From Kappaphycus alvarezii (lineage: Eukaryota; Rhodophyta; Florideophyceae; Gigartinales; Solieriaceae), in contig NADL03000471.1 in NCBI GenBank assembly GCA_002205965.3, positions 806,001 through 870,000 of the forward strand: DNA of 64,000 bases. Direction: 5' to 3'. Every line of letters begins with the position of its first letter. Within the stretch, counting starts at the first letter, position 1. The notes beneath the pieces were generated by a model that had not been told where the DNA came from, did no database searches, and worked only from the letters and a program-made list of their open reading frames with translations. Below, piece by piece: positions 23,578 to 35,400 of this stretch. The translations under genes and the position numbers were made by a program.

Positions 23578-24129
23578 ATCATGGCTAGTTAGTAAATCCT
23601 TGAACGGGGCATTGAAATATGAGCTTGCCATCCTTCATTCTTCCTGGGGATTCCAAAAGGACGTAGTAGCGGAGTGGGAACGATAAAGCAAGGTCACAAT
23701 GAACATGTTGGGAGCTTCAGCATTGGTGCTTTTCTCAACCCAAATTCTTTAATTGTGTAAGGTTTATCTTTAATATAAGATGGAGGATTGGGATTGGGGC
23801 AGTTGATTAGTCTAGTAATTCGAATTACACATCTTTAATAGGGGGGTTAATTTACTGTGGTAGATATGCGGGTTGCTACCCAGTAAATTTGTACCGGAGC
23901 GTAGATACCGTATATTGGCCAAGCCATTTGCGAAACTTTAATTTGAGCATCGAATAGAACGCCATCCATGTCACTATTCATGTCTACACGGTCTGGAAAG
24001 GGGTAACCTCCAGGTGCTGTAATATTTGATAGAGACAGTTGGTTGTATCCCGGGAAGTTTTAGGTAGTGGCAAGTTCGTCGAGAAAGTTACTTGCGTATA
24101 TACCGTGAAATTTAATTAATCCTACTTCT
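23578..24129. other. Unassigned sequence
   Basis: No gene seen. Confidence 0.35.
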
Positions 24130-24169
24130 GGAAAAGGTTTGGGTGTTTCACTCGTGGAAGATATATTCG
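24130..24169 (+). repeat. Dispersed repeat R1, core copy 3
   Basis: A more diverged core (GGTTTGGGTGTTTCACTCG, then TGGAAGATATATTCGA) followed by ATCTATCC, which links it to copies 5 and 7. Confidence 0.75.
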
Positions 24170-24204
24170 AATCTATCCAACTCCAATGACTTCATCAAAG
24201 AACA

Positions 24205-24218
24205 GTACTGTACAGTAT
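24205..24218. repeat. Palindromic GTAC motif
   Basis: GTACTGTACAGTAT, one base from the perfect palindrome GTACTGTACAGTAC found at 44,658-44,671. Confidence 0.7.
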
Positions 24219-24437
24219 GTACGACGCAGAAGAACGTACAACCGAAATTCCGAAATTCCAACTAAATCCCGTCAATATTCGAGATACGACTCGATTTGGC
24301 AAATTTGGTCTCAGGGCTCTACAAGGCCTAAACAACTTTATGACTGAGAGGCGTAGGAAATTCCGTCAATCTGCGTTCCACTCCCTACAGAAACGTATTT
24401 CATCCTTCGCTATCCGCTACACAGCTGTTATGACGAA

Positions 24438-24590
24438 GGGGGAAAGGTTTGGGTGTTTTACTCTTGGAAGATATATCCGGTCTATCCCATGGTTTTCAAG
24501 ACAACCGCAATCAACTCAAAAAGGGTATATCGACACAGTAATGGGGAAGGAACTACACTCCCTAAAATGCTACCTTCAGGCCAGCCATCG
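24438..24590 (+). repeat. Dispersed repeat R1, long copy 4
   Basis: Core at 24,438-24,480 plus a tail to about 24,590 shared with 41,624-41,774. Shared phrases include CCATGGTTTTC, GACAACCGCAATC, CTCAAAAAGGGTAT and CTACCTTCAGGCCAGCCATC. Identity looks near 90% by eye. The overlapping 151-codon frame at 24,217-24,672 is made mostly of this repeat and is not treated as a gene. Confidence 0.88.
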
Positions 24591-24978
24591 AGCAGGCCGC
24601 TGTTATGACGAATCACTGCAAAATCCGCAACCCTACAGACGGCTACTAGTAACACTCCTTCCGGCTGGGTAAGACAGGAGCTACGCTCCCTTCATGTTTT
24701 ACATTAAATGGTCACTTTCCCCGAGATCATTCAGCTCTGCAAAGTCTTGCCGCAAACCCATCCCCTATTTTCCACTCGGCAGAAAGTCGATGAGGGACAT
24801 GACAAGTAAGCTTCTATCGAAATCAGTTCCTGAGATTTCTTGTTGACAGTAGGAATGGTTCGATTTCCCATGTATTGCTGGAATTAATTCCACGCGGCAT
24901 CAAATATCATGCTCAGAGTAAGCTGCAGATTTTCAGCAACGGTTACACCATGGTTGTCTGAAAAACTTTAGCATAGAT

Positions 24979-25019
24979 CGAATATATCATCCAGGAGTAA
25001 AACACCGAAAACTTTACCA
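24979..25019 (-). repeat. Dispersed repeat R1, core copy 5
   Basis: Diverged minus-strand core with the flank ATAGATCGAATATA that is also seen at copy 7. Confidence 0.65.
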
Positions 25020-25210
25020 CTATTTTCGTACAAATAACAGTTTAATTGGTTACCGTAGAACCCATCAAGGGAATTCTCGCTCATAGAGAATATTATATTG
25101 CTCGAAGAACATATCAGTGAAGTTTATTATTACTTAATGACCATTCTCTTCCTAAAGGCACAGGGAACACAACAAGATATGTATGGACCCCTTCGCACCA
25201 AACGCTCACT

Positions 25211-25315
25211 GAGGGGATTGATGGGGTTGGTTTACTGCGAGTTGAGCAAAGGTTATGGGTCCTATAAACTTGCATTCAAACCATGTGGCAGGATCTACAG
25301 AACAAATGATTGAGC
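25211..25315 (+). repeat. Dispersed repeat R3, copy 1
   Basis: GGGGTTGGTTTACTGCGAGT, then ATTCAAACCATGTGGCAGG, aligned along about 105 bp with 44,133-44,240. A weak third match starts near 39,729. Confidence 0.7.
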
Positions 25316-25970
25316 GTGTCCATAAACTAGAAAGTAGATGATAGCTCAGTACACTGAGTAATAAGGTATTTTCTAAGAAAGGAATTGACTATGGCATATT
25401 TTAGCCAGAACCCCCTCAATAAAGTTGAAGTTACGAGATGACTCTAGCTTTTTGCTTCGAGTTGAGTCTCCTCGTAGCAGCCAGTACTTTAATATGCACT
25501 TCAAAGTTCTAAAGAGTTGCTGTTGACCGCAGCTGACATCAGCAAAATTCCTGTCCTCTAAAGCTATCTGATATGGCATCACAGAAGAATAAATTAATGC
25601 ATGCACGGAAGGGAAAAATCTAATAAACGCATCTGCAAATCATTATGATCACCGTACACCATGTTCTTAGCGATTAGGTACACAGGAGGTAGTCTTTAAG
25701 GTAATTCTTTCTGACTCCACTGAAGTGCGGGCTAGTACATACTGTCAAACAGTATGAAAGCCATAACCGATCCCATGCATCTTGACTCAGCATCTCAGGA
25801 AGGACCATCACACAGCAGACTCCTGATTGACAAATGTGTAACAAACAGCAGAACGCACTACTTCCAACTAATAAGACAGTAAGGGATATGAAGAAAAAGC
25901 ACTTTCCGGTATACCGTTCTAGAAGTTATTGCAGGGGTGAGAATACGTAACAAGCTAAGTTTACACCTCT
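25316..25970. other. Unassigned sequence
   Basis: No gene seen. Contains the inverted word pair TACTGTCAAACAGTA at about 25,739. Confidence 0.35.
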
Positions 25971-26059
25971 ACATTACACAGACATGTCCCCCTTAGCGCT
26001 CGGAAAATAGCCGTCCTGCATCCCTAATAAGTAAAGCACCCCAGAAATCCCCCCATTGC
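25971..26059 (+). repeat. Dispersed repeat R2, copy 1
   Basis: Shares CATTACACAGAC, AATAGCCGTCCTGCAT, CCTAAT and GTAAAGCAC in order with 42,063-42,149, and more weakly with 42,521-42,603. Confidence 0.82.
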
Positions 26060-27500
26060 AAAACGCCGTTCACCTGCACCTAAAAGAGAAATACGAAAAT
26101 GCAACGAAAGTATCAACCAGCCATGTGGCTCGATGGCAGTGGTATATCCTTTCTGTACTCCCAACAAATTGCGGTGCTAAATTGTCCGCCGAGGCGACCA
26201 CTTACGCCAGAAGGTCCGAGGGAAACAGGTCGCACATGGTGCATTCAATATTTCTGATATGTCCAGGCTGGTAATGTTTAAGCGATCTCCTAATTTAGCG
26301 TCCTTGCTATGGACTCTTGATTTGCAATACAATTGCTCTCATTACAGGACCGTTGGCTCCCTGGTTTCAGTGCAACTGGGAATACATTTCGTGGTATTAT
26401 TTCCTCTTGGAAATATTATACTGAAAATTTTGCAACGGGGCGGTGTGCAAAGTATGAGGTAATGATGGAGAAAGTTTCCTACATAGGCTTTCCCAGGATC
26501 TTTTGTGTATATAATCCAACAAGAATTATAGTTTGAGAGAAATACAGTGTACTTGTCGGAATTGTCTTTGTTAAATCTAGTAATACGTTTCAAAAAGGTA
26601 GTTTATACGGATAAATCGGAGAGAATGAGATTCTCAGCGTCCACGATCCCAACATGGAGGTATTGCAATCTACAAAGGTACCACTATAGTGTAGTTGTGG
26701 GAATAGAAGAGCTTGATTGGAGAATGGGACCAAGGGGCTACAAATAAATCTAGAAGGGATAAGGTTTACCACCTATCCTTAGGAACCAACGTAACTGAAA
26801 CGATGCTTGGGTAAAAAGTCGACTTTCAACTTCGCAGCTACTTAGGTCTTTACTTGAAGTTATCTCCCAACATACTTGGCCTCTCCCAAAGGAAGCAGTT
26901 TGCTGAGCTTAAATATATTTTTCGTTCATGTATTCCTTAAGTCTCAAGAAAAATTACCAAATACCATACAATGCACTGAAACAACCATTAAGACGATAAA
27001 GACTGACAATAAGATACTTCCGACATAAATACTTCTCTATGCTTCTCACAATAATCAACCTCTAGATCAAAAACAAAAATTCCTCTAAAATATTCACACA
27101 ACCAATGAAGTCCGTGCAAATCCCTTTGAATGGCTCACGATGGCATAAAGCCTCCTCAGACAAATACAAGTTCTCAAATCCCCTTCCAACACACTCTATT
27201 TCCGATTATTCACCCTCTGAGGAGTCTTAAATCACAATCATCTTCTCCCTTATATCTTTCAGAACTTGGTGCCGGGGCCCTCTTAGCCTTCTCTAGAAAG
27301 TGCCGAAAAACCCTCTCTTGCACGTTTCCTTGTCCATACTCCAAGGGTAGTCTTCGAAGTCCCTTGCTACACTCTGAAGTAAGATCAGACCAATATTGTA
27401 GTCTGTACTTATGAGTGAATTATTGATGACAGTGCAGTGGTATAGGTTGATCATGTTGGTGAATGGGGTAGAGGGCCGATTTTTTGGTTCTGCAGAACCG
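26060..27500. other. Unassigned sequence, no gene seen
   Basis: Short frames on both strands only. A plus-strand frame at 27,130-27,414 is Ser/Pro-rich without a domain. Confidence 0.35.
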
Positions 27501-30500
27501 AGGATGAAGTTCAGCCGAATCCTGATGGGTTAAATTAGCCCCAACCCGAGTGGATGAGAATTGGTTCTTAAATTATGCATTGGTGTTCATAGAGCAAAAT
27601 TTTGATGTATTATCATTAGAAAAAAACTTGATGACAGCCGAAACTGTTTAGATTACTGTGGAACTAAATATTCTTAAAAGAATTTTACCAAAGCTCTGGC
27701 GAAAAAGGGTGTTGTCGCATATGGAAAGAGAGATATATAGAGTGGGAGCAAAGAATGTAACCAGAATTCCCAGAGATCTCCTAAAATGACCCTCTTGCTC
27801 ACAGTATCCTTTCAGTAATCGTTACCAAGATATAAAAATACACTCAGACACTACATGTTGTGCAATGCACCCAGTAACCAGTGCAACACAATATCATAAC
27901 ACTTTCCATCTGCAAATTAAGATGTGGCCATTATGAAGATGTCACCTGTTTCATGAAACTTCTCGCTATTCAATAATCAGCATTTATCTATGGGGTTTCG
28001 CCAAGTGGACCAACAGAACGTTTCATGGTGTTAATTGATGTCAGTTCCACGGACGAGAGCTACAGGATTCCTCAGAATCTCGCAGTATGATACCTGTTGG
28101 CCCTATATTCTAGAGTACCATTGAATTCAGTTCTCTATCCTTACAATTTACCTTTGCCGTCGTTGAGAATTTTTCTATGTTAACCCTGGATAGAAGCTAC
28201 GATTTTTCCACTGGAAGCATCAAGCAATAATTACACGATCGTCTAACCTTTATGCGCTCAGAAACCCACACAGAAACTAGGATTTAGTCACATAGAAGAA
28301 ACAGAAATCGATAGAAAATAAAAAAGCATGAAAAAAGAGATTTATACTCTAAAGGCTATTTTTTGAGAAAAGGAAGGTACATTTTAAACAAATCATTATT
28401 TAAGGAAATAATGCACACTTTCTGAGATTTTGACCAGAAAAAGAGACCTAGCCCTAGTCGGCTGGCTGAAGTACCCCCCCTTTCTTTGAAAAAGGTCTCG
28501 GCTCTATTGCATGCTTTTATTCCATTTATTCAGCTATTGTTTTGTTCCAAATATGATCCAAAAAGCCTAACGCATTGTTTTAAAATCAGTACTATCTTCT
28601 TAAATCCTTGATGAATAAAATACTGGAGCAAGATACATGCAAAAATTTAAACTATAACAGGCTTTGGGACGGCTCACCCAAAATGTTTCTCACTAAATAG
28701 AATAAAAGGGAATGATAGAGGACATAATTTACTAGCCCTAAGCGTCACATATAAAGGAACAGTGTTTAAGTGGATGATAAATATGATTAACTTGAAGTTT
28801 TCTCCCTATAATAGTTCCCACATAGATGAGGATGGCTGAACATAACACCTCACTAAATGGTAGATTCAGGTTAAGCATAGCTTGAAACAGAAGATAAAAT
28901 ACGATCTTGTGTTTCAAGTGATCTATAAACGTACTTCAATTTCACTAGAGGAGATTGGCGGTCTACCAATAGATGAATATCAGTGATTTCGCAAGGATTA
29001 CACTGTTTATTTACAGTAAGACTACGGAAAAGGCAGACATATTATGTGCTTATTCCATTCACGTCCGTAATTTAATCAGAAGCGGATAAAATGATAGAAT
29101 GAAAATTATCTATCATAAGAGAAAATATTATCTAATTGACAGGGAGCTTACTCGTATCAAATAATTATACGGAGCAAGCCCCTTGTAGGTATTTCAAAAG
29201 TTTACTGGAGTAAATTTATACTGTGATGTGGATAGCTATGAAAGATATAGTGGAATGAGGTTGCAAAGATATTTTTATCTTTTACTACTATCGATATAAA
29301 TCCTTCCAACGTAAATTTTTGCAGTGTTAAAATCTCTGAAATAAACTAAGATTTCCTGAAAGAATATTATTTAATCATGGAAGAACGCAAATGTAGAACG
29401 TAAATATGCTTGGAAAATAATACCAAAGTTTGATGTTTTTAAGATCTTGAAACGAATAACATACTTACCGTTAGTTCATGAATAAATGATAAATGTTTTT
29501 GATTTCATTGAGCTATTTTCATCTCATTATACGGGACCAAATATTTAATGAAGACATTAAATTAGAATTTAATACTCTGAAAATTTACGAATACTTTCTC
29601 AAAATGCATTAATTCGCTCAGCCGATAAGATGAATTAATTTACTCATTTCTTAAGAGGTAATTTTCTTTTATATTTTGTAACAGTATGGTTTTTATGCGT
29701 ACAGCAGTCCTCATATATCAGTCAAAAGAACTTAATTGATGGTCTAGTTAATAAATACTACTCAGAGTTAGGAAAACATAAAGAAAATACTTTATTTTCA
29801 TAACTCCGTAATACTTTTTTTAGTAGCCTTGAAGCAAAGACATCCAAATAATGTGAAAAGAATCGTATATGAATGATTTTAAACAGACATATGAATTATA
29901 GAAGAATATTATTATAATAAATAGGATACCAACGATATGAATTGCCATTATTCTCGTAAAAAGAAAAAACAAGTTATTAGCTTTCTGCGTATAATACTTG
30001 TAAGAAGGATATACTCTATCCTGGATGCAATTTTTTCGCCCAGTATATAACTTAGTCATAAATATTAAATTTACAATTATCCAAGTTAAAAATATTAAGG
30101 CTCCTAGAATACAGATAAAGAAAGTGACTCAGAGAATTTGGATAAAATTAAAGATAATTGTATGGTCAAATAGCATTTGCAGATTCTTATCACATATTTT
30201 CTCTTCTTGGGAACGTTTTGACGGCCATCCTTCTCCTTAATGATTATATTTTTATCTTTATTTCAAATGAGAAAGATTAATCCCGATTGAACTGCGAAAT
30301 TTATTCTAGAAGAATTTTGGTTCCGAGCGGTCCAAGAATGTTAGGAAATAGTAGTCATGTTCCTTTTCAGACTTTGTTTTAGGTTCTTTTGTCAGTGACC
30401 CTCACTTCAGTTGAGAAAACGGTAATCTAAATAGTATCAAACTAATTTTATGAAATTTATTTGTTAATTCTATCAAAGAATTTTTTTTTCTTAAGATTTT

Positions 30501-31330
30501 AATATTAAAATGAACGCAAAAGGGGGGGTAACAGTTTTGCTACAAAAACATTCCAAAAAATATAAAGTAGAAAATGTTTGGGTTCTCTAGGATTAAAAGT
30601 TGATTTCAATGGTACGTACCAAAAATGTACGCACAATACTGATGCAATCTATAAATAATGTACCGCGAATAAGATAATATTGAAAATATTATCTAGAGTC
30701 ATTTCTGGTGTCTCTACTGGAACCGCTTCTTTTAAATATTTCTGAGCATCGATCATCGCCAAAAAAATACGATGCTAGAAATGTATAGGTGGGAGAGGAA
30801 ATAAAATATTTCAGCAGGGTAAATTTTCAAATTTACAGATTAGAATATCAGAATAATTGGTGAGAAATTTCAGTTGTTCGTGTAACATTGAATTCATTTA
30901 TCTCTATCGATTCACATAAATAAACTGATTTATTGGTTCATCTATTACCCCCAGTTTATTTTGGGACCAAAATATTATTATATGAGTCTACTGAGAGTTG
31001 GTGACTACTTTTTGAGAATTGAGGCTTAGATTTTGAAATAAAACTAGAGCGGAAAATTTTTTGCTCGAATTATTAAATTAGAATTGGAAAATATAGTTTG
31101 CAGTTTAGTATATAACCATCAGAGAGTTCTAACGCCTTCTAAATGCTGATATTATGAATTGCACTTGTTTCGAATTAGTGAGATTGTAAACTGGCTCCAA
31201 TCGGTAGCAATAGTTTAAAAAATTGAATCATATACACTCATTTAACTTAAAAATAATGTAATAATTACCACTCACGGATATTAAATTTATATATAAAGGA
31301 GGAATTATTACAGAGAGATATCAATTTTAT
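27500..31330. other. AT-rich block, nothing recognised
   Basis: Long A/T-rich sequence with very short open frames (none above 80 codons). No gene, RNA or repeat structure seen. Confidence 0.5.
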
Positions 31331-32480
31331 GTTAATCTTGCTGTTGCCAAACTAAATCTGTGAACCACAGTGAAAGACATCTTTTGAGACAGATTATGCG
31401 CGACGATGGTTTGAGTAGGGGGACAGTCGGAATAGGACAATGATTTAACTGAAAGTGTTAGCTTTTGAGGCGTTTTTTTGCTTCCGCGCCGCCCAAGCTC
31501 AACGCTTTTATTGCGGAATCTGGCAGAACAGAAAATTAATAAAAACACACTCTCTCTGGTTTTAGAATCCTTGTGCCGGAGGACGATACGCGGAAGGCTT
31601 ATAAAGACCAAAGCAAAGCGCCCCCGCGACCACCTAGCTTAGCTCCCATTTCTCGATACACCACAAACATGAGCTCGCGAAAAGGTATTCCGAAAAAAAC
31701 TTGAATGCATGACTCCCCCATAGCGACCAGTATCTTACTGCGCGCGCACGTTGACAGCTAAGTTCATATTCCATGTGCATTTGACCGATCGAGCGTCATG
31801 CAATCATCCAGCTTATTCAAAAAAGATAAACAAAACATACTGAGGTGACCATACAGTAAAATGTAATTGTCCCTACTGTCCCCTACGTGTCCAAGTAACG
31901 GCCCCGATAACACCAATTACAGATGGTATCTTGACGTTCTTTAGCCACTCTACCCACCGTAGAGCGTAGAAACTATGATATGTTACTGCTGAGCGACACA
32001 TGCAGTTCAATATGGCAGTAATTTGAACCTTACTTATTGAATGATTAATCTATAAGTAGTAAAAGCTGGCATAGGGGTCAGGTGAATCGGTTCGATTTGC
32101 TAGCCTCAGATTCTAAATACTTTCTCAGAGACTTGCGGGACGAATGCTCTAAATGAATGAGCGGAATGCGAACAGCAGTTCGCGAGGTAAGACCGATGTT
32201 TCCTCTTGATGCCCAGAGTTTACTCTGCATGCAGACTATCAGACTATAAGTACTTTATTCTGGCAGAACATTGCCTTCGGGAGGTCTACTTGAGGCAGTC
32301 GGCACGCCGCCTGACCGTGAGGAAGAATCAACTGGAATTTACCGACAATGGAAGTGCTTTGTTGAAAGTCTACAGTAGTGGAAGTTGCAAACAGTGGCCG
32401 CCCGGTGAAGGATCTATGAGTCTCGGTGTAACTAGTATTCATTTTTTAAATTCGGCGTTATGTCAAATTTGATAGGGCCG
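31331..32480. other. Less AT-rich island inside the AT-rich block
   Basis: Composition rises here; frames of 94 codons (31,327-31,611, minus) and 88 codons (32,206-32,472, plus) are open but have no recognised domain. A TATA-plus-ATG arrangement lies at 31,600-31,671. Confidence 0.35.
31600..31671 (+). promoter_or_regulatory. Possible core promoter with short ATG frame
   Basis: TATAAAG at 31,600 lies 69 bp before ACAAACATGAGC (ATG 31,669-31,671). The frame encodes only MSSRKGIPKKT, then a stop. AAAGGTATT inside it could be a 5' splice site (AAAG|GTATT). Without a visible next exon this stays weak. Confidence 0.2.
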
Positions 32481-35400
32481 CCGGCCAGCGCAATGTGCTC
32501 CAATCTCTTAAGAACTGCAGTAAAAAACGTGAATCGACATTTTGAGTGTCTTGTAACAAACCTGAGCTTAAAATGCACGAGGATGCTGCTTGACTTAAAT
32601 AATCGTTAAATTTAGACAATTTGGCGGTCCATTTATTCTCATGAATCCATTTAAATGCTTTACATTTCGCGTAGGATGCGATAAAAATAGTTAGAATGAA
32701 TGAAAAATGCTTGAAAAACTTATATATTAAAATTACTAGCAAAATTTATAAACAGAGGGTTGCGTGATGTAAGACTAAAGATAACAGTAATTTACTCCAT
32801 TATTATTAGTTATTATTGTTAGTAATGATGATAATAATAATTTTCTTCATTATTAGTTTGACCCCAACATGACGGCAGCGTGAAGCCACCAAGTATTTAA
32901 AAGACGTATTTGAGATAGAGTGGCAGATGCGGCGGTAGAGAGTGAGAAAGAAACTAGATAACTGCTGTAGAAAGCCGGTGTGCGAAATTTAAAATTAATA
33001 GTGACGTAAACTAGTTCGCATTAGATGTACAGTAGAGGATGAGAAAGAGGACAATAATTTTCAATAAAAAAGCGTAATTGAGCAGCAGAAGATACAGCAA
33101 AGGAAAAATGTAGAGCGTATGTTGCAAAGAAAATGGAAAAAGTATTGTGTAAGTAGGCCACAGGTGTGACGTAAGAAAATGTAAATAAATTTGTGTCAAT
33201 AAAATCGACAGGAAACGAAAAGTGAGGATAAATCAATAAAAATATCTTGAAAAAAGAGATATGGGAGAATAAAGTAAAAGTGGTAGAATCAATGTAGAAC
33301 GAAGGGAAGGAAGGGAACTTCGAAAATATGAACGAGAGGCAATTTTTCATTCCCAGAAGAACATTAGAACTTATCTGGGATAATAAGGCTCGCGAGGCAG
33401 GCATCAAGAAAAAGAAGAGATGAAATAACATGTTGAGATATAATGCGTATTAATTAATATTTCACCGGGGCAGTTTCAAATATATTTAGTTATAAAGAGC
33501 GATGCATTAAGAAGGGACGCAATTGGGGCACTGTGGTTCCCGACTTTTCGGTACATGGCTCTCTGATACAGAAAAGGCGAGATAGGGCTTTCATAAGCTA
33601 CAAGTTTGTCCATTGAAATACTTCTATGGTAATTTGTGTCATAAAATATGGTTCGTAAGAAAAAGAGTGCAAAGGAGGGAAAATTTATAAGTCCAACTGT
33701 GACATAGCTTGCTCAAAAGCTCGAATAAGTAGTATGATAGGTCACCTAATGCGAGAACAAAACAGACTCCTATGCGCCAGTCATTTTACTGGTAGCAATC
33801 AGGCTCTATAAGATAAAGAGAGTAACGGGAGACACCTTGAATGAATCTGTCACTGGATCATCCGTCCTGTCCACCATACCGAACAATTTGGAGCTGGTAA
33901 TGCTGCAATGAAATATAAGATTCAACCGATTGATAGTAGACATGAAATATAGGAGACTTAGGCTCAATCCAGTGAGGGCACATTAATTATATTATGAGTT
34001 CGAGATGAACGGAAGGGCAAACAGAAGTGAGACATATTCATTCATGGCCTCTACGATTTTATATTTCCTGATTAGCACAATCTGCATGTAAAGAATCATC
34101 ACTAGCACATCCAAAAAATAAGAAGTAGAAGCGGGACCAGTAGCGACTCTCAATATAATAAGTCTCTCTTTGCATATTTTTAAATCTATATCTAACTGTT
34201 TCAAACAAATTTTTGCAATTGAATAGAGTAACAAAGAAAACACGAAAGAAAAATTAAAAATATTAAAATCAAAACACGACTCCTTCCAGTGCGACTAAAA
34301 AATATGGTCAATAACTTGAAATGAACTTTACATTTTAATACCTCAATTTTGTTTCATTACTTCCATTCAGATGTTAAATGTTTTCGCTAGAAAAATTCAA
34401 TCTGGTCCACAGCCTCAAGATCACCCTGTACCATCAATTCGACTCCGAGCAAGGAAAAACCAGTCTTTTCCTCATGTTTTCCATGTTCCGCACAGCTATT
34501 CCCACGCATTCACCCAAATTGACTACTTATATGTGGTCAGTTATGATCTAGCGATCCCTGAACCTGTCTTTATATGATGAACCCAATAAGACCTGCTTAA
34601 ACTGCGGAATATGCATGGATATAAGCAAATATATCATGTCTTTATCTGCTAATACAGTTTTAATTCGATACACATCCATAAAAAAGTACATCATTACTTT
34701 GAATGCTATCTATTTAGTGATACAGGTCGCCCCGAAAGGGCTGAAGAGACCTACCTACTCCTTAATTCTAAATACACCCGCCGATGTTTTCATACTATTA
34801 ATATTTCCAGTAACTTCCCAGGACTATTTCCGCCCATCAATAGCCTGTGATACAACCTTTTACCGTCTATATTTCCTCCCAAACATATCAAGAGCCTCGA
34901 ATACCCTGGGGAGAGCCGCTGATGACGCCAATAATGGTATTTCCGTGCATTTCACTGCAAAAGGCAGTTCGTGTATCTCCTTAGGGACTCAGACCGCTTC
35001 TTAACCTATTCTTCCAATTCACTTTCCTTGCTTTCGATGCATGTGGTGCACAGTCCCTATGCACTCGTAAAAAACCGCATGACTTTTTCCATTAAACGTC
35101 CCCCCGCACCGGCTGTGCCACGGCGATCGCTCTTTGTCGCACCAGTAAGCGCCTGAGCTACTCCAAATGGTCCAGTGTTGCAGACGCAATTCAGGGTCGC
35201 ATGCAAGCTTGCCCGAAAGAAACACCAATTTCACATACCTAATTCATTTCTTGCTGAATTATTACACTTTAAAAATAATTTATAAATAATGAACACGTAC
35301 GATACCTTCAAAGTGGGAAAATTAAAGGAATTTAACATTTCAAAATTTTCTTGACTTCTTATTATCCACGTAGAATGCAAACCTCGTAAACGTCATATAT

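Noticed and set aside
24217-24672. A 151-codon frame with an ATG
   Set aside because: Much of it is repeat R1, which occurs elsewhere in other frames; no domain.
24849-24866. GGTTCGATTTCCC as a tRNA B-box
   Set aside because: No A-box at a fitting distance and no cloverleaf.
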